In this document: positions 26,588 through 36,464 of the stretch, piece by piece
Layout of the letters: each line of letters begins with the position of its first letter
Position numbering within the stretch: the stretch's first letter is position 1
NCBI RefSeq assembly: GCF_020026915.1
Contig: NZ_JAINUY010000012.1
Span: 1 to 57,215 of the forward strand
Direction of reading: 5' to 3'
Length of the DNA stretch: 57,215 nt
From: Flavobacterium potami
Lineage (GTDB): Bacteria; Bacteroidota; Bacteroidia; Flavobacteriales; Flavobacteriaceae
The notes under the pieces: generated by a model
What the model saw: only the letters and a program-made list of their open reading frames with translations
Database searches by the model: none
What the model was told of the DNA's origin: nothing
Program-made: the position numbers and the translations under genes

Positions 26588-27997
26588 ATGATGGCATTTG
26601 CTAGCTTGGAAGATGTTATTCCAAAAATTTTAAAAAACCTTAATTTTCACGAGTATCTGATTGCCAACGGATACAAATTATTGCCCAATAAAAACGTGAA
26701 AGGCTTTAAATGTTATACTAAACAGGACAATTTGATTCTAGAAGATGATATTGTCTTTGTTGGATTTAATAACGGTGTTGATATTTATTATAGTTCCTTA
26801 TTCAGTGATTCTGGCAATATTATTGATTTTGTGAAAAATAGATTTGAACTTGAAAGTGATTATGAAACGTTTGCCCCGAATAAAGATCACTTTATAGAAG
26901 CAGTAAGAAAATTAGTTCTCTATATAAATACAAATGGAGAAAATGAAAATAAAATAGATTTAGGCACTACTGCAGAGGATTTAAAAAATTTAAAACAGAA
27001 TACATTTACTTCTTTTTATAAATGCGAGGAATTGTATGATGCTAAATATCTTGAGACATTTAAAATATCTAAAGCAGTTTACGATCATCCTATTTTTAAG
27101 GGAACGATTTGCAATTCCAGAGGACTTATTTTAAATGAACAGCAGTTAGACATTATTAATACTGCCTTTCCTATATATAATGAATCTGGCAAGGAATGCG
27201 GTTTATATTTTGAAAATAAAGTTGAAAAAAATAAAAGAGTGGAAGCAGATATCCATTTTTTTGCACCTGGTTCAATTGAAACTGGTTTATGGTTTTCCAA
27301 CAATTATCTGCTAGATAAAAATATTAGAAAAACCAATCTTAAAACAAAAGTTACAGTTGTAAATAATCCGAAAGATGCCTTGGCGCATTTTTCGCATTTA
27401 AAAGAAAATAGGTTTTACGTTTCAGTATTCAAACAAGACGAAACAACCTACGAACATTTAAAAAGTGTTCTCACAAGACAAAGAAGTAATTTATATTTGG
27501 CAGGTAATGTGACAATTTTAAATTTTGTCAATGAAATTAAAATAATCCTCCAGATGATAAATGCAGAAATTGAGTTCGTGAAAGAAAACAATGAATCATT
27601 AATTTTAAAAATTGATATACAAAAGGAAGAAGAACATTTGCAAAAATTATTGAAATTAATAAAGAAGAATAACACAGCAAAAGTGGAACATATTTTAAGA
27701 ACTTTAGGAGATGAATCCAAAACAAGCTTGCAAAATGATCTAATTATACCTACGCAAGACAAAGAAGGGAATTTATTTATCAAAACACCTAAAAACTATG
27801 CTTCATTGTTTTTTTTAGAGCAGATATTAATTAAAGTTTTTCCTGCTCCATTTGACATTTTTATTGAGAAGCCTCAATATTTAGACTGGACAAAACAGAA
27901 CGTTAAATTCACAACGGCTGTGGAAGACACAACCAGTTCGGAGGAAATTATAGAAAAATATATTCAGGAAGAAAAAATATTTGTTTTATCAAATTAA
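26588..27997 (+). CDS. TOPRIM primase-like protein with degenerate active site
   Basis: The frame extends upstream to a GTG at 26549, but the ATG pair at 26588 and 26591 (MMAFASLEDV) is more likely the start, giving about 469 residues. The first 150 residues (FHEYLIANGYKLLPNK..., GNIIDFVKNRF) align by eye with the 28423-29778 product. They resemble the zinc-less primase N-domain of plasmid TOPRIM proteins. The later region keeps the strand layout (TVVNNPKDALAHF; YLAGNVTILNFVNEI) but lacks the TOPRIM glutamate and the D-x-D pair. It is probably a structural paralog. Confidence 0.6.
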   Translation: MMAFASLEDVIPKILKNLNFHEYLIANGYKLLPNKNVKGFKCYTKQDNLILEDDIVFVGFNNGVDIYYSSLFSDSGNIIDFVKNRFELESDYETFAPNKDHFIEAVRKLVLYINTNGENENKIDLGTTAEDLKNLKQNTFTSFYKCEELYDAKYLETFKISKAVYDHPIFKGTICNSRGLILNEQQLDIINTAFPIYNESGKECGLYFENKVEKNKRVEADIHFFAPGSIETGLWFSNNYLLDKNIRKTNLKTKVTVVNNPKDALAHFSHLKENRFYVSVFKQDETTYEHLKSVLTRQRSNLYLAGNVTILNFVNEIKIILQMINAEIEFVKENNESLILKIDIQKEEEHLQKLLKLIKKNNTAKVEHILRTLGDESKTSLQNDLIIPTQDKEGNLFIKTPKNYASLFFLEQILIKVFPAPFDIFIEKPQYLDWTKQNVKFTTAVEDTTSSEEIIEKYIQEEKIFVLSN

Positions 27998-28009
27998 AAT
28001 ATAGTAATA

Positions 28010-28405
28010 GTGAGCAAAGTAAACAAAGATACAAACGCTGAAAATAATCAACAGCAACAGCAGGAGCATTTTTTAAAAGTAGGAGAAAGAATCAGGGAAT
28101 TAAGACTTCTGCATGGATGGTCTATAAAAGGCTACGAAGCAATGCTATCATTGCCTTCAGGAACACTGCATAATATAGAGCATGGAAAAGGAGGAACTGG
28201 AATTAATTTTCTAACCATCATTAATCATCTTACAGGTTTAGGTTATTCATATAAATGGCTGTTAGATTTTGATAATGATGATCATTTTAAAAAGGACGAA
28301 CAGCATATCTATCTTGATATTGATAAAAATGAATTAATAGAAATTAATGAAGAAATGAAAGATGTAATAAATAAGTTTACAAAAGTTGTTTCTAAATATA
28401 AGTAA
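28010..28405 (+). CDS. XRE-family helix-turn-helix regulator
   Basis: The 131-residue protein starts at GTG, as no ATG is nearby. A Gln-rich start precedes a helix-turn-helix domain (about 25-80: RIRELRLLHGWSIKGYEAML, then LPSGTLHNIEHGKGGTG). A helical acidic tail follows. It lies between two TOPRIM-like genes with 12- and 17-base gaps, so it is operonic. It is one of few DNA-binding regulators on the plasmid and hence a candidate for either promoter family. Confidence 0.8.
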   Translation: MSKVNKDTNAENNQQQQQEHFLKVGERIRELRLLHGWSIKGYEAMLSLPSGTLHNIEHGKGGTGINFLTIINHLTGLGYSYKWLLDFDNDDHFKKDEQHIYLDIDKNELIEINEEMKDVINKFTKVVSKYK

Positions 28406-28422
28406 TATTTAAAATCTGTTTT

Positions 28423-29778
28423 ATGGCCACAACATTTAAGAAAAAAGAAGAAATAATTGCCCAAATTAATTTGCTTGATTATGCTTTGAATAATGGCTAT
28501 AAAATTGATAAAGTTAAATCGAGTGTTGAATGGGTTGTATTAAAAAACGATACTATTTCAGACACAATTTTGATAAATTCCAAAAAAAACACATTTTCTA
28601 ATATAGGGAATGACCGAGACAAGGGAGATATATTAAGTTTTGTTGGAAACAGATTAACAGGAAGCCTTTCAGTTGATAAAAGCAATGAGGCTTTTTATCA
28701 ATCACTGGTTAAGCTGAATGAGTTTTTTGGAAATTATATCAATAAAGAGAAAAGCAGTGAAGTTCTTGATAAAGATAAGTTTCTGAAGAAAAAGGAGACA
28801 CTTCATTCTCTCCAGGGAAAAGAATGGAATCATAAACCTATTGAAGATTATTCTTTTCTTATAAACGAGAGAAAAATAAGTGCTGCCATTTTAAAACATC
28901 CGCTTTTTGAAGATAAGTTATTTAATACTTATTTTAGATTGCCAAACGGACATCTTATAACAAATACAGCATTTGCTTTAACCTCTTTTAATGATCTGAA
29001 AGGTTTGGAAATTAGAAATTCAGGTTTAAAAAATTTAGCCGGCGATCATGAACACGCTTTTTTTACAAATACAAAAGGCATGGATAAAATTGACGGTGTT
29101 TTTTATGCTGAGTCCGTTATAGATATTGCAAGTTATATTGAACTTCTGCATGCAAATCCTAAATTTGATAAATCAAAAAATTACTGTTTCATTTCATTTT
29201 CAGGAAATCTTTATGAGAGTAAAATGAATAATATATTGAATGAAATTTCAAGTCTGCCTTTATCCAAAGATTGTTTTTTCGTTTCTTTAACAGATAACGA
29301 TTCTGATAAATTAGAATCAAAAAAATCTGGCAAGAATTATGATGTGTTATTTACTGCATCACTGATAAATAAATTTTTTACGCCGGTTACATTTTCTTCG
29401 AATGATACATTTTACGATTTCACATTCACAAAAAAAGAAGATCTGAATATCGATAAAATTAAAACGCTGTTTGAAAAACAGGCAGATTACATTGACAGCC
29501 ATTATCCATCCGATCAGAGATTTGGTAAATACGTGATTGTAAAAGAGAATGAAGGGGATATTAATATCAAGTTTCCTAAATCATTAGATTTGCTGAATGT
29601 AAATTTCAGAGAGTTTTTAAGTGATCTGAAAATAGAAAGATTTTATATTCCACATAAACCATCTAGCCAGTCCAATGACTGGAACGAGGAACTGCAGAGA
29701 AAAAAAGGATTTAATCCAGAAAAAAAAAAGGAACAACCCAAAATAGAAAAAGTTAAAAGTTATGGAAGAAAATTTTAA
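28423..29778 (+). CDS. TOPRIM primase-like protein
   Basis: The N-domain of this 451-residue protein (INLLDYALNNGYKIDKVKSS, GDILSFVGNRL) precedes a TOPRIM domain. The domain has the glutamate in GVFYAESVIDIASYI near residue 230 and the acid pair in FVSLTDNDSDKL near 290. Proteins of this layout on Bacteroidota elements are annotated as DUF3991/TOPRIM or TraP-like primases, thought to prime the transferred strand. The C-terminus is basic. It overlaps the next gene by 17 bases. Confidence 0.75.
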   Translation: MATTFKKKEEIIAQINLLDYALNNGYKIDKVKSSVEWVVLKNDTISDTILINSKKNTFSNIGNDRDKGDILSFVGNRLTGSLSVDKSNEAFYQSLVKLNEFFGNYINKEKSSEVLDKDKFLKKKETLHSLQGKEWNHKPIEDYSFLINERKISAAILKHPLFEDKLFNTYFRLPNGHLITNTAFALTSFNDLKGLEIRNSGLKNLAGDHEHAFFTNTKGMDKIDGVFYAESVIDIASYIELLHANPKFDKSKNYCFISFSGNLYESKMNNILNEISSLPLSKDCFFVSLTDNDSDKLESKKSGKNYDVLFTASLINKFFTPVTFSSNDTFYDFTFTKKEDLNIDKIKTLFEKQADYIDSHYPSDQRFGKYVIVKENEGDINIKFPKSLDLLNVNFREFLSDLKIERFYIPHKPSSQSNDWNEELQRKKGFNPEKKKEQPKIEKVKSYGRKF

Positions 29779-30124
29779 AAAGAAAGCTCTTGAATTTAAT
29801 GATCAATATGACATTAATTTAATAGATACAGAGTATTACAGAGTATTTGTCAGCCATTTGAAAGAAATGTACCCTAGAGTGTATGTATCGTTGTCTGAAG
29901 CAAGCCTTTTAGAGCCATACTTAGAGCCTAAAATTGTATATTTCCTCCAAAGAGAATTAGAGCATAAAAAAATGAAGTATCCTGCTCACGGCTGTAAAGA
30001 ATTAGCTTATGAAGAAGTATTTAAAGTATTAGAAGATGAACTTTCAGAAAATGAAAAAATTGAGTATTCTAAACAGTTTGATTTAGACATTCATAATTTC
30101 ATTGATACTGAAGAAATTTTATAA
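29762..30124 (+). CDS. DUF1896-like small protein
   Basis: The segments YYRVFVSHLKEMYPRV and HGCKELAYEEVFKVLEDEL of this 120-residue protein resemble the DUF1896 pattern (Y-x-L-x-x-Y-L-x-E-x-x-P, then ELA-x-E-x-L-F). In Bacteroidota mobile elements DUF1896 genes sit just before a large methylase/helicase gene, and that is the case here. The match is by eye. Function unknown. Confidence 0.5.
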   Translation: MEENFKKKALEFNDQYDINLIDTEYYRVFVSHLKEMYPRVYVSLSEASLLEPYLEPKIVYFLQRELEHKKMKYPAHGCKELAYEEVFKVLEDELSENEKIEYSKQFDLDIHNFIDTEEIL

Positions 30125-30174
30125 AACACAAAATAAAGAATAGTCATTTGTTCGATTTGCCAAACTAAGGACAA

Positions 30175-33100
30175 ATGATAATTAAAGATTTACAAGATTT
30201 CGTTGATGCAATCAACTACATAGCCGATAATAATTCATCGGAAAAAGCAAAACAAACAATCAGCACAGAGGGTTTATCTAAGTTTAAAGACACTTTATAT
30301 GAAGTTCTGCAGTATATAGATAAATCCATATCTCCTGACAGCTTAACACCTCTTAAAAGAGAACTTTACAGAGCTTTATGCAAGCTCAATTCCCAAGAAA
30401 GAAATTCATTGTCTAATTCAATGCTGACTTCTTATTACACCCCAAATTATATTGTGGATGCTGTCAGCCGATCAATTCAGAATTATTGGGTACTAAAAAA
30501 TTTGGAATCTTTTAAAATCCTGGAACCGTCTGCAGGTTCAGGAAAATTTATTAAACCTTTTTTAAGTTCAGCTTCAAGTATTGATGCAGTTGAGATTGAC
30601 AGTTTTTCATCTAAGATTCTTCAAAATAATTTCTCTTATCCCAATGTCCATATTCAAAATTCAGGTTATGAAGATTTTAAGCCGGTTTATTTATATGATC
30701 TGATTATAGGAAATGTGCCTTTCGGTAATTTTTCTGTTTATGACCAGCACTTAACCAAAGAGAACAGAGAGATTGTAAATGGAAAAATCCACAATTATTT
30801 TTTCGTAAAAAGTATCGAAAACTTAAAGCCGGGCGGAATTATAGCCTTAATTACAACCTCTGCCATGAACAACAATTTTGATGGTAAGGAATTGAGGGAG
30901 AAAATGGTTAATGAAATGAATCTGATTTCATGCGTTAGATTTTCAGACCAGACTTTTAAGGAAAGCAAAACTAAAGTAGTTGCTGATCTGCTGATTTTTC
31001 AAAAACCTCTCACACCCAAAAAAAATATTACCGACAGAGAGGCCCAGTATGTAGAAACTACTCATTATCTTCCTGATAACAACGTATTTTATATTAATCA
31101 ATTTCTGCTTAACAATCCTGAAAATATTCTTGGTAATCTTTACACAACAACCGGTGTTTTAGGCAAGCAGATTTTATCTGTTCAGGAAATTAGCCAAGAG
31201 AATAATCATGAAAAGCTGAGCGCCATTTTAGAATCTGATTTTAAAAATTTCGCTATTGAAAGATTATTGGATATCGAACTTGAAACAGAAGTAAAAGCAG
31301 ATGGGCCGAACGTATCTGAAATTCATGATAAAATATTAAAATCTTATCCGTTTGCAGAACCAGGGAATATTATCTTTCTGGATAATAATTTTCAAAAGGT
31401 TTCCGTAAGCAATCAATCAATTAATCTCCTAGATTATACAGCTTTTAGTGTAGCGCCAAAAGACCATCAAAAATTATCTGTATTAATTGAGCTTAGAGAT
31501 ACGTATAAAAAACTCAGATTTGAACTGCGAGAAAACAATATTCCTAAAGCGCAGATTCTTCAGCAGAGTTTAAATGAGCAGTATGATCTATTTGTTTTTC
31601 TTGGGGACAATATTAATACACTAGCCAATGTAAAACTGCTAGCTTCAGAAACAGATGCCGATCTTCTGAAAGGATTGGAAATTTTTGAGAACGGACTATG
31701 GAATAAAAGTGAAATATTTTCAAAAGATTTCGGAAGTTTAAAAATTGACACTCCTAAACTTCAGACAATAGAAGATTCTATTGCATTAAGTTTTCAAAAA
31801 TACGGAAGACTGGACAATGAATTTATTTCTTCGGTTTATCAGAAAGAATTTAACGAGTGGGCAAAAGAAGCTTTAAATAAAGAGCTTCTATATATTAATC
31901 CCATTATAAGAGGCTATGATAAAATTGATGGTTATGAATTAGTTGTTCCTTCAAAATTCGTCAGCGGTTATGTCGAAGGAAAATTAAGCATTTACCAAAA
32001 CACCGGCTTACTAAATACAGATAATAATTTTTCAGATCTGTTTGATAAAAATATTATTGATAAGGCAAGGGAAACTTTAATTAAAGCGATTCCTTTTAAA
32101 TTAAATATAGCAGAAATAAATCCTGGTATGGGAGAACCGTGGGTAGATAATTCTATTTATGAATTGTTTGCAAAAGAACATTTTAATTGTCCTGAATTTT
32201 CGGTAAATCATATTCCTGCAATTGATAAATTTAAAATATCAGGTTCTTACAGCAGTTTTGCAAATGCAAATTATTCAGTAGAAACCAATTCAAATAGGGT
32301 TGGCTATCTTAAAATTTTTGAATTTGCAATGATTCACAATATACCTGAATATAAAAAAGAGATTACCCGTGGAGATCAGAAAATAAAAATAGCAGATAAA
32401 GACACAATTAATGCGGTTATTGTGGCTGTTGAGAAATTAAATGGAGCTTTCAGCAACTGGCTTCTCCAGAAGAAGGAATTATGTGAAATTTTAGAGAATA
32501 AATATCATCTGCTCAATAATGCAATTGTAAAAGAGAATTTTAATGTTTCACTTTTAAATTTTGATGATATTACTATGGTTAGTCCGTATGAACATCAAAA
32601 AAATGCAGTATGGCAGAATGTTAACCAGTTAGGAGGAATTGTAGATCATGAGGTTGGTTTTGGCAAATCACTTACAATGGCCATGACTACAATGAAAAAA
32701 ATTCAGTTTGGTCTGACAAGCAAAGAATTGATTGCCGGTTTAAATGCAAATTATGTTGCTATTTACGAAACCTACAAAAGCACATACCCAAAAGGTAAAT
32801 TTTTACTGGTTGAACCATCTGATTTAAGTCCTGAAAAAAAACAGGAAACATTTTATAAAATAGCCAATAATAATTGGGATGCTGTTATTACAGCTCATTC
32901 CTGTTTAATGAAATTCCCTATTGCCCCGTACACTCAAAGAGAAATTCTTGAAGAAACTATCAATGAGATTAAAAACACGGTTAATGACAGTGATTCTTCA
33001 AAACTTTTAACTCGAGGAGAAACTAATGCATTGAATAAAAGGCTTGTTGATGCAGAAGCTAAATTTAAATATGCTAATGACGTTATAAACAATAGAAAGG

Positions 33101-35118
33101 AAAAAGGTACTTTGATCTTTGATGATTTAGGCTTTAATTCAATGACAATAGATGAAAGCCAAGAGTTCAAAAACCTAAGCTTTACAACTAGGCATTCTAG
33201 AGTTGCAGGATTGGGAAATCAGAATGAAGTTCAAAAAACAACAAATTTATTGTCTTACGTTCGACATATTCAGGGTATCCATAAAGGCGATAAAGGAATA
33301 ACTTTTGCAAGCGGAACAACAATCAGTAATAGTATTACCGAGCTGTATCTGCTTTTCAAATATTTAAGGCCTGAAATGCTGAAAGAAAAGGGGATGAACA
33401 ATTTTGACCAGTGGGCAAGAGTTTTTGCCCGTAAGACAAATGAGTACGAAGAGAGCGTTACGGGAATGATTAAGCAGAAAGAGAGGTTCAGGTATTTTGT
33501 AAAAGTTCCTGAGCTTGCAAAAATGTATAACGATATCACAAATTACGCTGATTTCAATACTTTCAAAATTGAGCGCCCTCAGGCAAAAACACATCTTATT
33601 GCAATTGAGCCTTATAAGGAACAGCTTGAGTATTTTCAAAACATTAAAAAATTTGGAGAAACTAAAAATCCTGATTATTTAACAGGCAAGTCAGCGCTTT
33701 CAGCTGCTGATAAAGATATTCAGAAAGCAGTAGGTTTAATATGTACAAATCTTGGACGTAAATCGGCGCTGTCTTTAAAATTAATTGACCCTGATTTTCC
33801 CGATCATCCTAAAGATAAGATTCATACTATGTCAAATGCTGTGGTAGATTACTACAAGCAGTATGATAAAGATAAAGGAACGCAGTTAATTTTTTGCGAT
33901 CAGGGCGTTCCTGGTTCGGTTAATTATAATCTGTATGCTTATATTAAATCTATTTTAGTTGCCAAAGGCATTCCTGAAAAAGAAATAGCATTTATTCATG
34001 ACTGGGATAAAAAAAGAATGACGCTTTTCTCAAAAGTTAATTCTGGAGAAATCCGTGTGCTTCTTGGTTCTACTTCAAAAATGGGGATTGGGGTTAATGT
34101 TCAGCAGAAAATTTGTGCGCTGCACCATTTAGATTTTCCGTGGCGTCCCACCGATATGGTTCAAAGAAATGGTAGAGCTGAGCGCCCTGGTAATTTACTG
34201 CTTCCAAATTATGATAATGTGCTTAATGTCAATTATTATGCTACAAAGGAATCATTAGATTCCTATACATTTAATCTTCTGCAGATCAAACATAATTTTA
34301 TCCTGCAGATCAAAAATTCTTCGCTCTCCACTCGTGTGATTGATGAAGGATTGATTGATGTTAATGGCAGTATGAATTTCTCTGAATATATGGCCGCTTG
34401 TTCGTCTAACCAGTATTTAACCCAGAAGCTTCAGGCTGAAAAGAAATTGAATGCTTTGGTAGATAAACAGAATTCTTATGATTTGAACTTTAGGCAGAAA
34501 ACCAATCAGCTTAGTTTTATTAAAGATGATATCCAAAAATGCGAAAGGCTGATTGTTAAATTGAAAAGCGATTTTGAACATAAAAAAGATCTGAAAATTA
34601 ATTTAATTAACGGAAAAGAATATTCTTCTGATAAAGATTTAGCTGCCGTTCTTAGATATCAGCTTGACGTTAAATTTAAGACTAAAGATTACGAGAACCC
34701 GTTCGTTAATTTTTCAAATGGCTTTGGTCTGATTGTTTCCCCTAAACATAAAGATGTGCCTATAGATAAAGAAAATTATAGTGTCTTTCTTCAGACCGCG
34801 AATAAATTTAAAATTGGATGGAAGTCTAATACGTTTGTGAAAGATGATATAGAAGTTTCAAATTATGCTAAAAATTGCTTAAGCCGTATAGAAGTGCTTT
34901 TAGGTAATGAAAATAAAAAATTGGAAGGTCTCTTAGTTAATCAGAAAGAAATTAATGATGTGCTTTTGAATAAGATTGATAATTCAGAAGAAATTAAAAA
35001 TTTAAGAAAAGAAGTTGTCAAACTTGAGCATTTGATTGAATTTGAGAATAAGAAAAATAATAATGAACGTGATGATGAAGATCAGAATAAAGCAAAAGGC
35101 AATAAGCCGAAATTGTAA
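30175..35118 (+). CDS. Large N6-adenine methylase / SNF2-type helicase fusion
   Basis: The N-terminal part of this 1,647-residue protein has methylase motif I (ILEPSAGSGKFIKPF, near 115) and motif IV LIIGNVPFGNF (near 178), here NVPF rather than NPPF or NPPY. A helicase half follows with a Walker-A-like GGIVDHEVGFGKSLTMA (near 820) and a MTIDESQEF DEAH-box position (near 992). It also has motif VI QRNGRAERPG (near 1328). The C-terminus is a coiled coil. Related giant proteins in phages and conjugative elements are thought to protect incoming DNA from restriction; here that is inference. Confidence 0.88.
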   Translation: MIIKDLQDFVDAINYIADNNSSEKAKQTISTEGLSKFKDTLYEVLQYIDKSISPDSLTPLKRELYRALCKLNSQERNSLSNSMLTSYYTPNYIVDAVSRSIQNYWVLKNLESFKILEPSAGSGKFIKPFLSSASSIDAVEIDSFSSKILQNNFSYPNVHIQNSGYEDFKPVYLYDLIIGNVPFGNFSVYDQHLTKENREIVNGKIHNYFFVKSIENLKPGGIIALITTSAMNNNFDGKELREKMVNEMNLISCVRFSDQTFKESKTKVVADLLIFQKPLTPKKNITDREAQYVETTHYLPDNNVFYINQFLLNNPENILGNLYTTTGVLGKQILSVQEISQENNHEKLSAILESDFKNFAIERLLDIELETEVKADGPNVSEIHDKILKSYPFAEPGNIIFLDNNFQKVSVSNQSINLLDYTAFSVAPKDHQKLSVLIELRDTYKKLRFELRENNIPKAQILQQSLNEQYDLFVFLGDNINTLANVKLLASETDADLLKGLEIFENGLWNKSEIFSKDFGSLKIDTPKLQTIEDSIALSFQKYGRLDNEFISSVYQKEFNEWAKEALNKELLYINPIIRGYDKIDGYELVVPSKFVSGYVEGKLSIYQNTGLLNTDNNFSDLFDKNIIDKARETLIKAIPFKLNIAEINPGMGEPWVDNSIYELFAKEHFNCPEFSVNHIPAIDKFKISGSYSSFANANYSVETNSNRVGYLKIFEFAMIHNIPEYKKEITRGDQKIKIADKDTINAVIVAVEKLNGAFSNWLLQKKELCEILENKYHLLNNAIVKENFNVSLLNFDDITMVSPYEHQKNAVWQNVNQLGGIVDHEVGFGKSLTMAMTTMKKIQFGLTSKELIAGLNANYVAIYETYKSTYPKGKFLLVEPSDLSPEKKQETFYKIANNNWDAVITAHSCLMKFPIAPYTQREILEETINEIKNTVNDSDSSKLLTRGETNALNKRLVDAEAKFKYANDVINNRKEKGTLIFDDLGFNSMTIDESQEFKNLSFTTRHSRVAGLGNQNEVQKTTNLLSYVRHIQGIHKGDKGITFASGTTISNSITELYLLFKYLRPEMLKEKGMNNFDQWARVFARKTNEYEESVTGMIKQKERFRYFVKVPELAKMYNDITNYADFNTFKIERPQAKTHLIAIEPYKEQLEYFQNIKKFGETKNPDYLTGKSALSAADKDIQKAVGLICTNLGRKSALSLKLIDPDFPDHPKDKIHTMSNAVVDYYKQYDKDKGTQLIFCDQGVPGSVNYNLYAYIKSILVAKGIPEKEIAFIHDWDKKRMTLFSKVNSGEIRVLLGSTSKMGIGVNVQQKICALHHLDFPWRPTDMVQRNGRAERPGNLLLPNYDNVLNVNYYATKESLDSYTFNLLQIKHNFILQIKNSSLSTRVIDEGLIDVNGSMNFSEYMAACSSNQYLTQKLQAEKKLNALVDKQNSYDLNFRQKTNQLSFIKDDIQKCERLIVKLKSDFEHKKDLKINLINGKEYSSDKDLAAVLRYQLDVKFKTKDYENPFVNFSNGFGLIVSPKHKDVPIDKENYSVFLQTANKFKIGWKSNTFVKDDIEVSNYAKNCLSRIEVLLGNENKKLEGLLVNQKEINDVLLNKIDNSEEIKNLRKEVVKLEHLIEFENKKNNNERDDEDQNKAKGNKPKL

Positions 35119-35360
35119 GCTGATAAAGTTTATGCGATTTAGTTTTTTTTCCCTTTGGTTTTTGAAAATTTGACTTTGGAAAATTTTGATTCCTCTCCTT
35201 TTTTTGGGGAGGTTTTTTTTTGCGAGCTGTGTTATCTTTCTTTTTTGGGCGTTCCGTTGGCCAGGCTATCCGCACTCAATTTTTTGCAGCAGAAAAAGCA
35301 GCAAAAAGATTTCAGACAATTGCTACTATCCTTAACGCTTTACATGGAGAAACTCTAATG
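35119..35360. other. Intergenic region with terminator and inverted AACCAAAGGG element
   Basis: No credible gene is seen. A reverse copy of the AACCAAAGGGAATAAAAA element (one base different) lies at 35142-35160 as GTTTTTTTTCCCTTTGGTT, facing a forward copy at 35361. A terminator stands at 35192-35221. Frames in this stretch read through it and are not convincing. Confidence 0.55.
35192..35221 (+). terminator. Intrinsic terminator of the methylase/helicase gene
   Basis: CCTCTCC (35192-35198) pairs with GGGGAGG (35206-35212, one G-T pair) and nine T follow. Confidence 0.75.
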
Positions 35361-35445
35361 AACCAAAGGGAATAAAAATGAACTTTAAAATAAGCGATTT
35401 AATGTTTAATACCCTTTAAATACAGGCGTTTAAGCGGTATCTTTA
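35361..35445 (+). promoter_or_regulatory. 85-bp promoter module, diverged copy
   Basis: It opens with AACCAAAGGGAATAAAAA (35361-35378) and ends with TATCTTTA (35438-35445), exactly 85 bases, as at 44617, 46234 and 50761. The 20-bp operator-like part found in the others is not recognisable here. The ATG of the next gene follows after 19 bases. Confidence 0.55.
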
Positions 35446-35464
35446 AGTAATAAAAATAAGGAAC

Positions 35465-35941
35465 ATGTCAAAATCTAAAATTGAAAAATACGTGCTTTCT
35501 CCTGAAGAACTTAAAGAAAAAATGGATTATCTGAAAGCAGAAAAAAAGCAGTTTAGGGTATTTTATGGTTTTGCAAAATTAACTAAAAAGATAGTCCGCA
35601 AAAAAGAACTGGCTGTCTATTACGAGAACGGCTCTTTAAATTCAAATGATAAATACGTTCAGCAGAAAATACATATTGTATATGTCAGAAATCAGACATT
35701 AGAAGAAATGACGGATTTTAATATTGGGAACAGAAGCTTTACAAAGTATGGTTATTTTATAGATGATAAGCGTTGGAATGGAGACATTGAAAAAATACTT
35801 GAAGACAATTATACAGCTGAAGAAAATCATGTTTCCGTTAAAGAACGAAATATGATAAGGGATAAACTAAGAAACGAATATTACTCTTTCTATAAAGTCG
35901 AAAAAAAATTAATGGGACAGCAGTCCTTAATCTTTAACTAA
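35465..35941 (+). CDS. Unknown protein ending in a sliding-clamp-binding-like motif
   Basis: The 158-residue protein is basic with mixed helix and strand (YVLSPEELKEKMDYLKAEKK; IHIVYVRNQTLEEM). I do not recognise the family. The C-terminus MGQQSLIFN fits the beta-clamp binding hexapeptide pattern Q-x-x-L-x-F (QQSLIF, 152-157), in the exposed position where such motifs work. It is first gene behind an 85-bp promoter module. Two other genes behind this module end in QLSLF. Confidence 0.65.
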   Translation: MSKSKIEKYVLSPEELKEKMDYLKAEKKQFRVFYGFAKLTKKIVRKKELAVYYENGSLNSNDKYVQQKIHIVYVRNQTLEEMTDFNIGNRSFTKYGYFIDDKRWNGDIEKILEDNYTAEENHVSVKERNMIRDKLRNEYYSFYKVEKKLMGQQSLIFN

Positions 35942-35946
35942 AATAT

Positions 35947-36267
35947 ATGGCAACTTTCACATCTGAGCAATACGAACATTATAAAGCATTTGTTGATACA
36001 CACTCTAATGAAGTGGCAGAATTTATAATGAACAGTAAACATGATTTTACTCCAGAATCACTGATTAAATTAGGAAATGATGAAGCTCAAAATAATTTCA
36101 TGGATTTTCCTGATTATGATGAAAATGAACCGTTGGGAATAGAAGATTCCTTAGTAGTTCTTTATTTCGATTATGTTGAAGACGATATCGAGTTTAATAA
36201 ACTTTATGATTTTTTCTGTGAAAATTTAAAATACTGCTTATGGAAACTCACTGGTGCAGAAAATTAA
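35947..36267 (+). CDS. Acidic hypothetical protein (106 aa)
   Basis: This is a strongly acidic, mainly helical protein (FMDFPDYDENEPLGIEDSLV) starting 5 bases after the previous stop. Small acidic proteins on mobile elements sometimes mimic DNA, but nothing specific supports that here. No family recognised. Confidence 0.6.
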   Translation: MATFTSEQYEHYKAFVDTHSNEVAEFIMNSKHDFTPESLIKLGNDEAQNNFMDFPDYDENEPLGIEDSLVVLYFDYVEDDIEFNKLYDFFCENLKYCLWKLTGAEN

Positions 36268-36296
36268 AAGGGGGAATCGGAAGGGAGATTGAAAAC

Positions 36297-36455
36297 ATGG
36301 CTCTAAATGCTGAAAAGCTCCAGAGAGAAAAAAAGGAATTATTAAGAAAGCTTGATTCTTTAGAACGTGAAATAAAAATTCAGGAACATGATTTATTAGA
36401 ATCTATTAATCAGGAATGGAGCAGAGAAGAAATCAATACAGCTCGCTTTATTTAA
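36297..36455 (+). CDS. Small coiled-coil protein
   Basis: The 52-residue protein from ATG 36297 (MALNAEKLQREKKELLRKLD...) is one long charged coiled coil. An earlier in-frame ATG at 36240 would add 19 residues and overlap the previous gene by 28 bases. The later start is preferred because the coil begins there. It ends 9 bases before the PAPS-reductase-like gene. Confidence 0.5.
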   Translation: MALNAEKLQREKKELLRKLDSLEREIKIQEHDLLESINQEWSREEINTARFI

Positions 36456-36464
36456 ATAAAAACT

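Noticed and set aside
31560..31580. QYDLF in the methylase/helicase protein as a further clamp motif
   Set aside because: It is internal, in a predicted helix, and lacks the usual Leu at position two.
35155..35358. 67-residue frame between the methylase/helicase and the gene at 35465
   Set aside because: It runs straight through the terminator hairpin and its T tract and has no promoter or sensible composition.
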